Source: Amphiura filiformis (Eukaryota; Echinodermata; Ophiuroidea; Amphilepidida; Amphiuridae). Taken from it: a stretch of DNA of 64,000 bases. A program made the position numbers and the translations under genes. Numbering within the stretch: position 1 is the stretch's first letter; every line of letters starts with the position of its first letter. The notes below the pieces were generated by a model, which did not search any database, was not told the DNA's origin, and was given only the letters and a program-made list of their open reading frames with translations. Below, piece by piece: positions 11,165 through 23,879 of the stretch. The stretch covers positions 35,736,548 through 35,800,547 of the forward strand of contig NC_092641.1 of NCBI RefSeq assembly GCF_039555335.1, written 5' to 3'.

Positions 11165-11507
11165 GCGTATTTGGGGGGGCTTTGAGGCACGAGCCCCTGG
11201 GGTAAAAGCAGGGGCAGCAAAAACGAAGGGCGGCGGAAGAAGAAGGGCGGCAAAAAGAATTAGTAAAGCAAAAGGGCTGAAAAATTTGATAAAGCATCAA
11301 AAATTGTGAAAAAATGGTACTATACATGAAAATGTGTTGCTTTTAGGGCGCTAGCACCTAAAATCCTTTTTTTTTCTCTTCACTTTTTCAAACCACCAAA
11401 AAAAAATAGGGTCAACCTTTTCGGGCTGTTGAGGAAGGGGTGGCAAAATGGAATTTTCTTCAGCCCCCACCCCCCGGGGTAGGAGCAGCCACGGTACGCC
11501 ACTGTAT
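11165..11507. repeat. Dispersed repeat ending GGCCACGGTACGCCACTG-like, copy 1
   Basis: A G-rich head (GGGGCTTTGAGGCACGAGCC) is followed by GGCGGAAGAAGAAGGGCGGC, then GGGCGCTAGCACCTAAAATC, then the end GCCACGGTACGCCACTGTA. The same order of blocks occurs at 58703-59019. The end motif is the reverse complement of the CAGTGGCGTACC start seen on many invertebrate repeats. Confidence 0.8.
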
Positions 11508-11875
11508 AAATTGGTGACGAGGTAGGCCTACATTTCTTTTTAAATCATCCCGTATGGACGAAACACGGTGCATGACGTCACTTCATTAATATTAATAACC
11601 TGCTGCCGTGCACAGTGTGACCTGGTGCCGTAAAGTGCTATTAACCGTGTTTAGATTCTGTGAAGATAATTTATAGCATGAAACGTGGCCACTTTACTAG
11701 ATTTCATCAGAATACCTGATCTTCTTGTATGGTGAGCTTCAGCAGGTAACAAATTAGTTTAAGAGTTTTAGAGTTTCTTTTAAAAAGAAATTATATTTGT
11801 AATTTAGATCATCATTAGGCTTGCCCTGGCCTAGAACTCTGGCCATATACATGTATAGTCTAATACTAACTGCGG

Positions 11876-11946
11876 AACTCAGTCCTCAATGATAGTCAGT
11901 CATTTATCTTTTGGTCGTTATATGACTATCATTTGAGGACTGAGTT
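11876..11946. repeat. Hairpin-forming inverted repeat
   Basis: AACTCAGTCCTCAATGATAG at the left pairs with CTATCATTTGAGGACTGAGT at the right around a short loop. Arms are about 23 bp with one mismatch. It may be a small fold-back MITE. Confidence 0.75.
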
Positions 11947-14116
11947 GTTACCATACATCTTCTGAGGTGCAGTTTCAGACAATAGTTTGGGATTATTGGG
12001 GCAGAGGTTATCTATTGAATCCTTTCATGACCACTGAAGCATACATAGTCAAGTCTGCCAAGGACACTTGGCACAAATTGAAAGACCATATCACTCTCGA
12101 CAAAAGAATGCATGCATGCATGTCAAAGGTCATACGACACCAATTTGGTGTTGTTATGCACCTCGAAATATGTACCTTAAGTCTGTGTCTGATAGTCTAT
12201 ATCTGTTTTTACTTCCACTAGGGCCAGAGGCACTTACCATAGTAGGTATTAATACTAGAAGGAGAATTCACGAACCCAGTTCCCTTTGTACTATGGCTAT
12301 GATAGGGACAGGCATAAAAATTTCAAATTAATTATATTAACATGAATTGTTGTTTATTGGAAGAGAGAACTTCTCAGAAACAATTTGACACCAAAACCAA
12401 TCTTCTACTGTATTGCTAAGTGAAGTTATGACGAAATTACTGTCGGAACATTGGGCCATTTTCTCTGATAAGACTTACCATAGGAGTGCATGGGGGACTT
12501 GATAATTTTGTGCCCCCTGTCAATTTTTTGTTTTCACTGTAATTTAATCTAATTTTGTTGAATATTATGTATGTTATCATTTTCAACACATCTGTGAAAT
12601 TTTGTATGAAAATTCAAATTTTAAGGTGGTAAAAAGTGATTTTTGTGCTAATTTTGGTCAAATTTTGCCATTTTTCGGCCATTTTGGGCCCATTTTAGGC
12701 CAAAACAATGATTTTCCCCAAGCGATAAAAAAAAAGTGCTTTCTCCTAGCAAATAAGTAAACTGGAATTGTTATGTGAAAAGGATGAAAGTTTTTGTCAA
12801 ACCATGTTTCCCTTTTGTCAGAAGATGAATTTTGGGTCAAAATAGAATTTTTTCCCAAAATTGCCCCTTTTTGACCCCTTTTATGACCAAAACGGTGATT
12901 TTCACCAAGGCATATCTCACAGAAAAAATATTCAAAAGTGAAGACAATGTTGCATTCTGCTTCCTAAAGCTTTGAATCTGTTGTCAATGCAAACTAGAGC
13001 ATCTGAAACAAATTAATTTTTGTTTTATTCATCATTTTCTCCAAAAATGGTTTTTGCAGTGGCACAAAATGGCACAGATTTACATAGGGCTTTATTATCA
13101 AGTAAAATAAATAGCGCCCTCACACAGATGTGCCTGTCCCTAGCTATGATCGTTATGAGTCGATACTGAGCAATCAGGTATGAATGGTGCACTATCGATT
13201 TGCTAAGCTTCTTATCTATTGAGCTTGGCCGGTTATGAACCACCGTTATCGCGACTTCTAAGCAGAATGACGTCATTTTTACCCACAAAGCATTAATGTG
13301 GCCGTGACCATTTAAACAAAGGAAAACAATTTACTTCCGGTAATTTTATAACGCCAATATTTCTTAAGGCCAAGCTTGGCGGATCATAGAAACAACATTG
13401 CCAGTCTTGGAAAACCCTTCCAAATCATTTCCACTGGTTTAAAAGTCCCGCATACACCCGCCAGTATTACTAATCATGATCAGAAAAAATACATAAATTC
13501 ACCGTAACTTTGGAAGGAAATGAGGGAATTCGATCAGATTTTCGCTAGTAGATCAACTTGAACTCGGAAACACAATGACGCAATCGAAGATCACGTGACC
13601 GATGCAAAAGGGCACTAATACCATCCATTTCGCACGGGTCACCTGGGGGTCTGTTTAAATTAAATTTTAAAATACATGATCGATATTGTCGCATAACGAT
13701 CATAAACATCAAAGGCCGTGTTTGAGGGACTGCACTGATTAAATCCATTCAAGTGATGACTCGCGTTGAATACAATGTAGCGTAATCGGCTTAGCCCTAT
13801 TGAGTGGATTAGGATTTTTCTGTGGAACCTCCTTCTATAATACCTACCATGCACTTACATTGAAAAATTTGTTGGGCATGCTTAGCCCTAGAACTCTGGC
13901 CATAGTATCCGTTTTTACTTCCACTAGGACCAGAGGCACTTACATTGTCTTTTTGAAAAATTTGTTGGACATACTTGAACGATCCAGTACAAAAAATGAA
14001 AGCATTTCAATGCTTGATCGAACCAATACAAATGTGTGTCAGGTCACTAATTAACATGATAAAACCATGGAGGTATATAAATAAATGGAGAATGATCTAG
14101 CCAAGCATCTTTTGTA
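11947..14116. other. Intergenic, no gene seen
   Basis: Holds a duplicated phrase pair: AGAACTCTGGCCATA at 11834 and 13890, and TTTTTACTTCCACTAGG at 12206 and 13913, the second followed by CCAGAGGCACTTAC. Sequence at 12650-12900 is TTTTGGTCAAATTTT-type low complexity. Several open frames exist, but none has credible splice sites or family motifs. Confidence 0.35.
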
Positions 14117-14353
14117 CTAAAGTTGTTTTCTTTAAACTTCCGTGGTCGTGCCTGTGCGTATCGCGTACACGAGCGTAAACACAAAAGCAATAAACAATCA
14201 CGCTGATTGGCTGATCAATGCACTTGACAACAAGCCGGCTGACCCATTGGTCTTCGGTGCAGCGCGTAGTAGGCGACCTTGTCACTTCTACGCGATCGCA
14301 ATTCACCAGCGCGTACCCGGACCACGGAAGTTTAAACAAAACCACTTTAGTTC
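14117..14353. mobile_element. Fold-back MITE, about 237 bp
   Basis: Left arm ACTAAAGTTGTTTTCTTTAA(A)CTTCCGTGGTC, right arm GGACCACGGAAGTTTAAACA...CCACTTTAGT. The arms are imperfect inverted repeats of about 35 bp around a GC-richer core. No coding capacity. Confidence 0.7.
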
Positions 14354-14399
14354 ACCACGTAAACTTGTATGGCTCAAAATTCGGACCGCTCGCCATTAA

Positions 14400-15045
14400 G
14401 GGATCTAAAATGAGCGCTTCGACAGTATCTTTTTAGACATGAGAGCACCTCAGACTATCAATTGCATTCTGAATACTGAAGCATGTCTTTCTGATATCAA
14501 ATAATTTTCATTTTTGAAAATCACAATATAATACAAATTTTATGACAAATTATACAAATTTGATATTTTTCAAATTTTTGATATATAACAGTCCTCAGTA
14601 AATTATATAAATCTAATGATATATTCTTAAAGTGTATGTAGCAGGGAGGAAAAGCCGACGGTCAATTGAAAATTTTGACCTTTCATATTGAAGATATGGA
14701 TTTTTTTTCCAAAAACCTATTTTTGTTGGTGTTTTGGGAAAAAAAATCCATATCTTCAATACGAAAGGTCAAAATTTTCAATTGATCGTCGGCTTTTCAT
14801 CCCACCTAGCTACATACACTTTAAGTATAAATCATCAGATTTATAAAGTTTACTTCAAGTACTGTTAAATATCAAAATATCAATTTTAATGATTTGCCAT
14901 AAAATGTGTATTAAATTGCTAATTTCAAAAATCAAAATTATTTGATATCAGAATGACATTCTTCAGATTCAGAATGCAATTCGATATGTCTGATGTGCTC
15001 TGATGTCCCAAAATAAATACTGTCCAAACGCTCATACCCCAGCCC
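14400..15045. mobile_element. Palindromic TTAA-flanked MITE, family A copy 1
   Basis: TTAA lies at 14396-14399 and 15046-15049, termini GGGATCTAAAATGAGCG and CGCTCATACCCCAGCCC. The whole element folds on itself. The arms contain GAGAGCACCTCAGAC, TTTGACAAATTAT-like AT-rich sequence and GACGGTCAATTGAAAATTTT, meeting at a pair of ATATGGATTTTTTTTCC blocks in the centre. Two other full-length copies (32762, 38249) and a half copy (49385) are present. TTAA with 5'-GG termini suggests a Kolobok-type non-autonomous element; piggyBac is the alternative. Confidence 0.85.
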
Positions 15046-15774
15046 TTAAGTTTACTGCTTTCTGTGTTTTGAAATTTGTTGATGTTTTAACAATCCCTGA
15101 TTCCCGGTCGATTATTTTAGCTGTGTCACGTCATGCGTCACATGCATGACGCTGGTGGGTACCAACCAAACTTCAGAAGAAAAAAAACCTCGATCGCGAG
15201 TAACGATGTGATATGGGACTTACACAGAGATATTTCTTGCCAAAATTACATCTATAGGATTACACAGAGATATTTCTTGCCAAAATTTGACCATTTCTAC
15301 ATGTAGGCAAGTTGGCCCTACTTTGTTTGCGTTATGTGAAAAAGGACAGTCTTAAGTAAGTATAAGTGCAACGGTTTTGATGTTTCGGGAGACTGGGAGG
15401 GATCATAATAAAAAAATGATGGAGCCTATTCTTGACTGTGTCTGTGTAATATTCCTTCACCACATTGCCGTACAGTAACAGTCTTATACGATGGACAGAT
15501 GAGATAGTATCAGTTTGTGAATGAGGACATCGTATAAGTTCCTTGTACTACTTTTGTACTACGTTGGTTATGACCAATTATTGTTGAATAGGCAATTTCA
15601 GGTTTATACATGTATTGATTATGCTAAGCTGATTACATTGTTAAGTCTGTTTCACTGGCCATTTATTTCAATGGGGTGCTAAATGCAGTTACTTATAATG
15701 TTTATTGGAAAGTGCTCATGTTTCAGAAAATTTTGATATCAAAATGTCATTTTCGCCAAATTGAGTGCTTTTAA

Positions 15775-16127
15775 GGGGGTACTACACCCCTGCCCAATTT
15801 TGTGCCTATTTTTACATTTTTCTCAAAAATTATAGCGCATTGGTGACAAGTAAGATATGTATATTATAGGGGCAAGGACTACAACTACTGCACTGCAAAT
15901 TTTATTTCAGCACAGACAACAGTTGTGGAGTGTACAGTCAAAAATGAGGGAAAACCAATATTTGATCAATAAATCAATAACTACTTGCCTTGAGTTGCTG
16001 AATTTTCAGTGCAGTAGTTGTAGTCTTTGCCCCTATAATATACATATCTTACCTGTTACCAATGCGCTATAATTTTTGAGAAAAATGCAAAAATAGGCAC
16101 AAAATTGGTCAGGGGTGTAGTACTCCC
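15775..16127. mobile_element. Palindromic TTAA-flanked MITE, family B
   Basis: TTAA at 15771-15774 and 16128-16131. Termini are GGGGGTACTACACCCCTG and CAGGGGTGTAGTACTCCC. The arms are about 150 bp and nearly perfect (TATAGCGCATTGGT..ACAAGTAAGATATG and its complement), around a 50-bp centre. The same terminus type bounds the element at 32517-34383. Confidence 0.85.
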
Positions 16128-16625
16128 TTAAAATTGCATTGAAATCAGTCTTTTTGAATAAAATAAACACCCTATCTGTATCATATTGTGACTCCCTCCA
16201 TTTTGGTCATGATTCGTGAAAAATTAAAGTAGGCTATGAGTTTTTTTTTTTATGACCCCCTATTTTTCTTTCCCAAAAGTTATGACCCCCCTATAGGCCT
16301 ATTTGGAACCCCCTCCAAAGAAAATGATGGCCCCCTAATAATATTAATAATCATTTAGGCCTAAATACTGATAATTAAAATACTAATAACGACGTTTCCG
16401 TCCGTCCGTCCGCGCTCTCGCGTCCGCGCGATTCGCGTTCACGCGGTGCACTATCGTGTGCAGTACAGTGCGCGCATCGGAAAAGCATTACAGTGTGACT
16501 AACAGGTGCATCTCATCGGACCAATAATTATAGGCCTTATTTTCAACACATATTTCAATACCGAACAAGTGCACACACCAAACACGTGCATATACATGTA
16601 GGCCTATTTCAGCAGAACATGACTA

Positions 16626-17060
16626 CCGTATTGTTTGTAATAAACGCTCCCCCTCTAATAAACGCCCCCCTCCTGTGAAAAATTGACAAAATGCAAACAT
16701 TTCCATGCCATATCGTGTAGGTAAGCTTAAAACTTGCATCAGTCATGTCAGTCACGATCGCTATATATTGAATGGACAAAACATATTATGACTTAACTCC
16801 CATCCATTTCATTGCCTAATTATGGTAAAATTTCACTAATTCCATGGACTTACAGGAGTAATTTTGTTGTATTTCCCACGAAAATATCATTTTCCGTGGC
16901 GCCCGCCATCATGTATGGTCGTGAATCCTCCTTTAATAGGAGCACCATCGGGAAATTGAACCCGATTTTAAAACTTTTTTCACTGACAATTCACTTCCAA
17001 TAAACGCCCCCCTTTTGGAAAAATGCAACACCCCCGGGGCGTTTATTACAAACAATACGG
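16626..17060. mobile_element. TA-flanked MITE, family C copy 1
   Basis: TA dinucleotides at 16624-16625 and 17061-17062. Inverted termini are CCGTATTGTTTGTAATAAAC and GTTTATTACAAACAATACGG. A near full-length second copy lies at 61720-62170. TA duplication fits Tc1/mariner-related transposons. No transposase frame. The open frame inside (16812-17003) is repeat sequence. Confidence 0.85.
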
Positions 17061-17350
17061 TATTTCCGGAATCCTCCAGAATGGTTAACATAAAAATTAT
17101 CCGTTGTGGTAAGGCCTATAACCGTTTTTGCGTTCACGTTTCTCGCGATTGATTTCATTACTTTAGTAACAGCCTATATCCACGCCCAGATACTAATTTC
17201 GGTTTCTCTAAATGTGGTAACAGGGCAGGGCTTGGAAGAAACGAATGATGGGTTTAACTACACCGAAGTAAGCATCACACCTATAAAACAAACAGAGTTG
17301 ATTAAGTTGTGTCAAGTTGGGTCTTGATCATTGAGAGACGCATTTCATAG

Positions 17351-17973
17351 TAAACACAGCCAAAAAAGAAAGTCTCCAGTAGTTCCATCCTCATTTAATC
17401 AGATTCTGATGAGTTTATGGCAAAATAATTTATATAATAATTGTCTATACACTCTCCTTCGAAGATTGATACCAAATTTGATATCAAAAGTTTAATCATC
17501 GTGAGCATAGAAACATTTGTTTGGAAATTCGTTCAATTTTAAAAATGACATAGGGAATTGTATCACGCATCAGAGCTAGCGTGAGTGTCAAGAATCACGT
17601 CGCCTGAATAGGCCGGCAGGTTAAAGGTTTGGCCATGCATATCAAAATGCAAATCAAATACCCGCTTTTTCAATTGTGCGCAGGCTAGGGTACAATGATT
17701 CCTGTACGGGCATGCTTCAGGCCACATAATAAGCTGATACCATGCATTGATTTTTGCGTGGTCAATTCGTAATTTGTCATTTTTAAAATTGCACGAATTT
17801 CCAAACAACGGCTCCTTTGCTCATGATGATTAAACTTTTGATATCAAATTTGGTATCAATCTTCGAGGAGAGTGTATAGAAAATTATTATATAAATTATT
17901 TTGCCATAAACTCATCCGAATCTGACTAAATGGGGTTGGAACTACTGGAGACTTTCTTTTTTGGCTGTGTTTA
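17351..17973. mobile_element. Fold-back element, about 620 bp with about 170-bp arms
   Basis: Left arm TAAACACAGCCAAAAAAGAA...TTTGATATCAAAAGTTTAAT and right arm ATTAAACTTTTGATATCAAA...TTCTTTTTTGGCTGTGTTTA are inverted copies with a few differences. The centre (17525-17815) is different sequence. Target duplication is not clear. Confidence 0.8.
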
Positions 17974-20160
17974 GTTTAAAAAGTCAGGGCAGGTATATGG
18001 GTAACGGGTTTGGGTAATTAGAAATAGGCCTATCACGAGAAGCGCCCGACCCGAGAACCGCGAAAATGAGAAGTTTAATGATGATGAAAAGATTGTCTGA
18101 TCATCGTCACTTTTAGTACCTGAATTCTGAAGTACTACCGGTAAATTTTGCTCGCTCGTACATGTAACTCAAATGGCCCAAATTGGCCCAACATAATTTA
18201 AAACTAAGTATATTTGTCAAGTTACAGCACAACTAGTATAGAAAATAGTAACTTGAGAACAGAACATCCGAATTTCATCGGGTTTTCGCACAATCAAACA
18301 TTGAAACTATGGAACCTATCAAAACTGGCGAACAGCTAATTGACTAGCTGACGTCATTATACAGTCTCTTTCACAAGCCTTCCGGTACAGGTCAATGTAG
18401 GGTCAATTCCTATGAGGAAATTTTGGGAGTGACCCCGGGGGAGTGACAATCAATGAGCCATGGCAGAGTCACATAACCATCGTGGAGATCAATAGCTTGG
18501 CTCAAGTGGCTGGTCATGCAAGTTTGGTGACTCATTGTCGCATCTATTCATAGTCCTTTATTCTTAGTTAAACATCCACTTGAAATATCCTATGATGTTA
18601 TGTGTGTGACCGCCCATGGTTGACCGATTTTCACTTGGAAATATTTCCAATGTTTCTATAGAGAATTTAAAAATTTGTTGAAAAGTATGAAACGTGTGTG
18701 TTAAGGACCTGCTGCTTGGATGGAATACCACATGTGGATAATACAAGAAAGAAATCGAGTGCTGTAAAATTTCCTCCCAAATCCTCCCTTTTTTTGTAAA
18801 TATATAAATTTCTAAGGAAGAATTTTTTAGGATTTTTTAGAGAGGTGATGATTGTTGATCATTTCTATTTTATTATTTTATGTATTTTCCTGTCATTTCC
18901 TGCAAACCTAATAAAGATATTCTGATAATTGAAAACATTCTTTATCATAAATAATAGAGGCTGAAAGTGGCAACAAGCAGCAAAAATTATAAATTGCCAT
19001 GGAACTTACTGTCATATTTTATCAGAAATCTGACAAGATGACAGGGTCTGCATGCATGATGTGCATGGCATGATGACATGCACACACTGACCTATCCCTA
19101 AAAGCAGTTAGCTGCAACTTGTGTATCACACCCATCCCGGGTTCAAACCCCATTGTGGTATTCTATTGTAAAGGAGCTAAATAGGGTGATTCATCATTTA
19201 CTTTGAATGAGCGGTCTTACACATATTTTGTTTGAGGATAGCTTGATCAACCTCCTCTTTATTACATCTTCTCTGTTTAAAGTCATGCATCCCAGGGTCT
19301 GCGATGATGCAATCACCCTAAGTGTCAAATGCTTACGAAATTGCGGGCCGGGCAGCAATTAGCTGTGTAGCTCCCGGTCCGCGATTGTGTGGTTGGCATG
19401 CGGGGGCTCAAAGGTTCGAATCCCGGGGGTGCCAAGTCAAAAATTCTTCTTCTTGACTTTTTCGGATCTTCTGTGACTTCCGATAGCAAAAAACCTGGGT
19501 CAGTGTTAGGGTTAAATTTACTTCAGACAGAAAATGTTGTGGTATAGGTCACCCCGGTCATCCGGGTACGGTACTTATTTTACATGACGCTACAGTCGGC
19601 TACACTTACGCTTTTCAACCCACAATAGATCGTGCAGCTGAGCGACTACTTGAAGACTTGTAGCAGAGCTCATTCAGTTGTTTACGTTCTGTTTTGACCT
19701 CAAATCGAGCAAATTTCTCGGCCGATTTCGGTAAAATAAAGGTTAAATACTTGGCGAAAATTGCATTTTATGTGAAGCCGCCCCGGGGCTGAACACATGA
19801 ACATGTAGAGGAGAGTCTTTATTTTTGTTGTTGGCTGGAGGCCCCATGTCGAGAAGTTATAGAAATGGTAGTATTTTGGCCGATTTGAAAAGGGACAAAC
19901 CACAGAAAACTACAAATTTGACTTCTGAATCGGATTTGTTGTCAACGGAGGTCAACGGCTTGTCAAACATGGCAGAGTAGGGCCGGATGTCCTACATTGT
20001 ATCTTGACAATGTTAATTTTCTCCACAAGCACAGAGATACGTTCGAACAGCGAACGTCTACTCTAAGACTATCTAAAATATGGTCCGAATAATCAGTCCC
20101 AGAACAAAATAGCGGTATTCATTTACTGACATGATCGTGTTCTGGGTCTGAACTGTTTGC
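17974..20160. other. Intergenic; two tRNA-like SINE heads, otherwise nothing seen
   Basis: Pol III box-B-like sequences occur at 19135-19150 (GGGTTCAAACCCC) and 19413-19424 (GGTTCGAATCCC). The remainder is AT-rich with no exon-like frame. Confidence 0.35.
19355..19435 (+). repeat. tRNA-derived SINE head
   Basis: The region reads like a tRNA 5' half (TTAGCTGTGTAGCTCCCGGT) followed by a perfect B box GGTTCGAATCCC at 19413-19424 and then GGGGGTGCCA. A full cloverleaf could not be confirmed by eye, so a decayed SINE is more likely than a working tRNA gene. Confidence 0.5.
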
Positions 20161-20164
20161 ATTC

Positions 20165-21593
20165 AAACAATAGATCATACAATTTTGTTGCAAAAGCTTC
20201 ATTACTACGGTATCAGGAATAATGTGCTCAACTGGATCCAAAGTTTTCTTTCTAACAGAGAGTTATCTTTGGTGGAGCTAAATCTGATTGGGCTTCAGTC
20301 ACATCGGGTGTTCCTCAAGGTTCTGTTTTGGGGCCCATCTTGTTTCTGTTATTTGTAAATGACATTAATGACAACCTGTCCTCTCCCTTATTTCAATTTG
20401 CTGATGACCATACACTTGTACGCTCTATTAGAACTTTTGAGGATCAAGTTGCACTGCAGAAAGATCTTGACACAATTCACAGGTGGACCATTGAGAACAA
20501 ACTCCCCCTGAATGCTCCTACATTGTAAGTGTGCTGTTGTTCATTTTTCGAGGTCTAGGGCTTGCAGTCTTTTTACATACAAGTTAGGTGGTATTCCAAT
20601 TAAGGTTGTTGATGAATATAAACTGCTTGGTGTTGTTTTCAATTCTTCCCTATCGTTCTCTTCACATGTTGATAAAATCTGTAAAAAGGTTTCTCGCCTA
20701 ACTGGTTTTGTCATAAGAACTTCTCGCCATATGCACTTCAGTGCTCTTCTGCATCTATTTAAAGCATTGATACTCCCTCATCTTACATACTGTGCTGTTA
20801 TTTGGAATCCTTGTCAGACTGGCCTGCTTGATAGGTTAGATAAGAGTCAGAGAAAGATTTCTAAAGTTTTGATGTATGGAAAGAGGTGTCCTTCTGATCT
20901 TTCATACTGAGTCCAGATTAGATGAATTTGGATTACTTAAAACATGTGACTTATTTGATTTGTTGAGGTTGATCTTCTGCTTTAAATTGGCTAATGGAAT
21001 TTGTCCTTCTTCTTTTTGCCAATTTTTTAAACCTTCTAAGGTTAAGGAGTTTAGGTATCTCCACTGTAGTTCTCACACCAATGCCTTTTTTCAACTCTGT
21101 TTTTGTTTCCTTTCCACGTTTGTGGAATGAACTTCCCAATGATGTCCGCTCTGCGCCTCCCTTACCTTGTTTAAGGCCAGGTGTAAAGAACATTTTATGA
21201 TGTAAATTATGTATTTCATATTCATAGGCCCACTCTAAGGCAATAACTTTGTTCACATGTATTTTAAATTTTGTTGCTTCCTGCCTATCTTGTGCACTGT
21301 GACGCATCCTGTGTGCAAAAGTTATGTAATAGAGTGAGTCACTCATATATATATTTTTTTTTTCATTCAAATGTTTTTGATTTAATTAATTTGTATCTTG
21401 TATTTATATTATTATTGTTATTTTATGTACTTTGTACATAAATCAGGAAAGAAGAACACATTGTGCTTGGACTGTTTAGTGTACTTCTTCTTTCCTGGAT
21501 TGTCATTTAAATTGCTTTTAATGGTTTTTTTTTCATGTTTGTACGTAATTTATGGCAATTGAAATAAATATTATTATTATTATTATTATTATT
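20165..21593 (+). mobile_element. LINE fragment with reverse transcriptase, frame-broken
   Basis: Plus-strand frames together read as the second half of a non-LTR reverse transcriptase: TIDHTILLQKLHYYGIRNNV, then (after a shift near 20275) SGVPQGSVLGPILFLLFVND, the catalytic FADD at about 20396-20407, then HRWTIENKLPLN. A further shift near 20515 leads to KLLGVVFNSSLSFSSHVDKI and LILPHLTYCAVIWNP. At least two frameshifts and a stop after SDLSY make it a pseudogene. It is 5'-truncated and ends in an (ATT)n run at about 21569-21593. The motif order (QGSVLGP, FADD, LGV, HL.Y...W) fits Jockey/CR1/L2-type elements; the clade is not assigned. Confidence 0.9.
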
Positions 21594-21741
21594 CAAAATC
21601 TTGATGGCAACCTGGAAAGAAGCACCTGTTCCACTTCCCAGGTTTTTAATCCTTCTTCATGTTGTGTGAACCACTATGGACCCATACATGTATATGGACC
21701 ATCCTTGTGATACCTGAGTCGCTCAATGAGTGTTACATGTA

Positions 21742-22213
21742 CCGTATTCGTCCGAGTATAGTCCCACGTTCGAGTATAGTCCCACCCCCCATTTTTCGAA
21801 AAATTCCAGAAATTGTAAAAAAAAATAAAAATTTTTTTTTTTTTTGAGTTTTTTTTTTGGTTTTGTAATGTCCCTGGACCTAGACCTAGATGCTAGGATC
21901 ATTCATGGTTGACCTAAAAAAAAAAATAATATCAAGATGCATTCAAATTCAATGCATTTTGATATTATTAGTAGAGTATGACATGAATACAAAATATCAA
22001 TTTTCATATTAAAAATACAAAACATCTTGAAATTTTTTTTCAATTTTTTTTTTATGTCAACCATGATTGATCTTAGCTAGATCTAGGTCCAGGGACACTC
22101 CAAAACCGAAAAAAAAAAAAAAAAAAATTTTGAAATTCGAGTATAATCCCACCCCCCAATTGTGAAAAATTTTCACCTAAAAAACGGGTGGGACTATACT
22201 CGGACCAATACGG
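21742..22213. mobile_element. TA-flanked palindromic MITE
   Basis: TA at 21740-21741 and 22214-22215. Termini are CCGTATTCGTCCGAGTATAG and its near complement CTATACTCGGACCAATACGG. The inner arms contain TGTCCCTGGACCTAGA and its inverted copy TCTAGGTCCAGGGACA. The outermost bases match the TA-flanked family at 16626, suggesting a shared transposase source. Confidence 0.85.
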
Positions 22214-22215
22214 TA

Positions 22216-23699
22216 CTTAGTTTACCTGTGTATATTTCTTGATGCTTGAACTTTGGATTTCTTAAACCACTGTTGGCAGAGGGGTCACCCCCCACCCTTT
22301 TTATTTTTGTGGTACCCTTTTAGCCAAGGCACCCTTTTTATGTACAAAGTCAGGACCCCACCACTTACTGCTTTATCCGCCATTTGTACACACTGACGTT
22401 CTTCAAAAAGCTGTAGCCAATGTCATGCCGCTGTTTCTGTAACTTGTTAACATTACGGGTGTATGCAAAGCTAACAGAGCACCACATTGCGCGCTTGTTA
22501 GTTGACTACGATTATTTATAATATGTCAGCCTGGTGGATGTAAACATGCATCAAATGGAATTTTATCTTGCGATATGGTTTGCTGGTTTGGCACTTATTC
22601 TTGGAAACTAGGATGATTTTATCATTCAATAAAAAATATATTGCAAGTTGAAACAACCCAACCTTTTTATTTTACTCCCACCCTTTATATCAATCCACCC
22701 TTTTTACCAACAAAGTTTAAACCCCCACCATTTTAAGGATTTTCCACATTTCCAAGTGGCACCCTTTAAAAAGGGTGTCCTGCCAACAGTACATCCCTAT
22801 GTACCACTGCAAGACTTATTCCGTAGATGTCAGTAATAAGACTGTCAAAGTCTTGCTTGCAGGACTATCAAATACCATGAATAATTAAGGGAGAAATATC
22901 TACAGAATGGTGCCATATTCTGTAGGTCAGCATGATGTCACTTGCGATAGATCGCTTCTTCCCATTGTTTGCTTTTGCCGAGATTTTGTTGTTCCATCTC
23001 GCCCTCTCTTGGACACGAAAGGCCAAGGGGACACATCCCATTGCACTCCATGGTGGAGTAATGCCATAAAATAAATGCCTATTGATGTAACAATTCCAAA
23101 AGTTTGATTTCTTATCAGGGATTGGGAAATAAATAATTACCAAAGACAAGGCAAATTGGTTTCTGTGCTGAGAAAATTAATTTGAACTGCCACACAATAG
23201 TTCAATAATGTTCATTATATATCAACTTGTCAAAATATTGAAGAAATTGTGCTCCCCAAACATGTGGAAAGTGCGCAAAACAATTCCTATCAAACGTGTG
23301 GAAACTGAAAGTGCATGATCACAGGCTAGAGATATCTCAAATCGCATCAGAATCAGTGAAGCATGACACCATGAAAGCAATGGAAATTCAGAAGTAAACA
23401 ATGCTGTTCACGACGTGTGTAGTGCCGAAAAAGTTACTCATTACGGTAAATAAGCTCTTACAAATTAGCAAACTTTGCTCTGAAGATACAGATAAGAGCT
23501 GTGTTAGGCTAGGACTGGTAAGGAGATGGCCTGTCATGGTCCCTAGGCCTAATAAAAATAAAAACATTATTACATCATGTTACACAAAAGATGACCAATT
23601 CATGACATACAACCATATATGATGTACATGTATGACCCCATAGCCATGAAATTGCCTCTTTTCTTTCATAATTTATCAATTTTGTTTGTGTACTTTCAG
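22216..23699. other. Upstream region of EBAG9; no coding exon seen
   Basis: Contains repeated (A)CCCTTTTTA phrases around 22290-22800. The first coding EBAG9 exon begins with 5' UTR after an acceptor at 23698-23699, so an upstream non-coding exon and promoter should lie here or further left, but no decisive signal was found. Confidence 0.4.
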
Positions 23700-23717
23700 G
23701 TATAATCCATACACAAA

Positions 23718-23879
23718 ATGCAGCGTGTTTGGTGCAATGTGTGGTTCATTTGTAACTGCATTAGAGCTGTCTATGGTTTTGTCAAGAAAATAGTGTTCAA
23801 GTTTCAAAGGAAGAAGAAAATAGATGAGGATCTACCAAGAACCAGTTCTGTGAATCATTCAGTACTACCTAGTGATAGT
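23718..23879 (+). CDS. EBAG9: EBAG9 homologue, coding exon 1
   Basis: 54 codons, with acceptor TACTTTCAG ending at 23699 and donor GTAAGT from 23880. The ATG at 23718 is fixed by an in-frame TAA at 23703-23705 in the same exon's 5' UTR. It encodes the N-terminal membrane-targeting part with four Cys in the first 25 residues, followed by a basic KFQRKKK run. Confidence 0.93.

Noticed and set aside
23401..23622. 73-residue plus-strand frame just upstream of EBAG9 exon 1
   Set aside because: The EBAG9 ATG is fixed by an in-frame stop within its own exon, so this frame cannot be its N-terminus, and it has no motif of its own.
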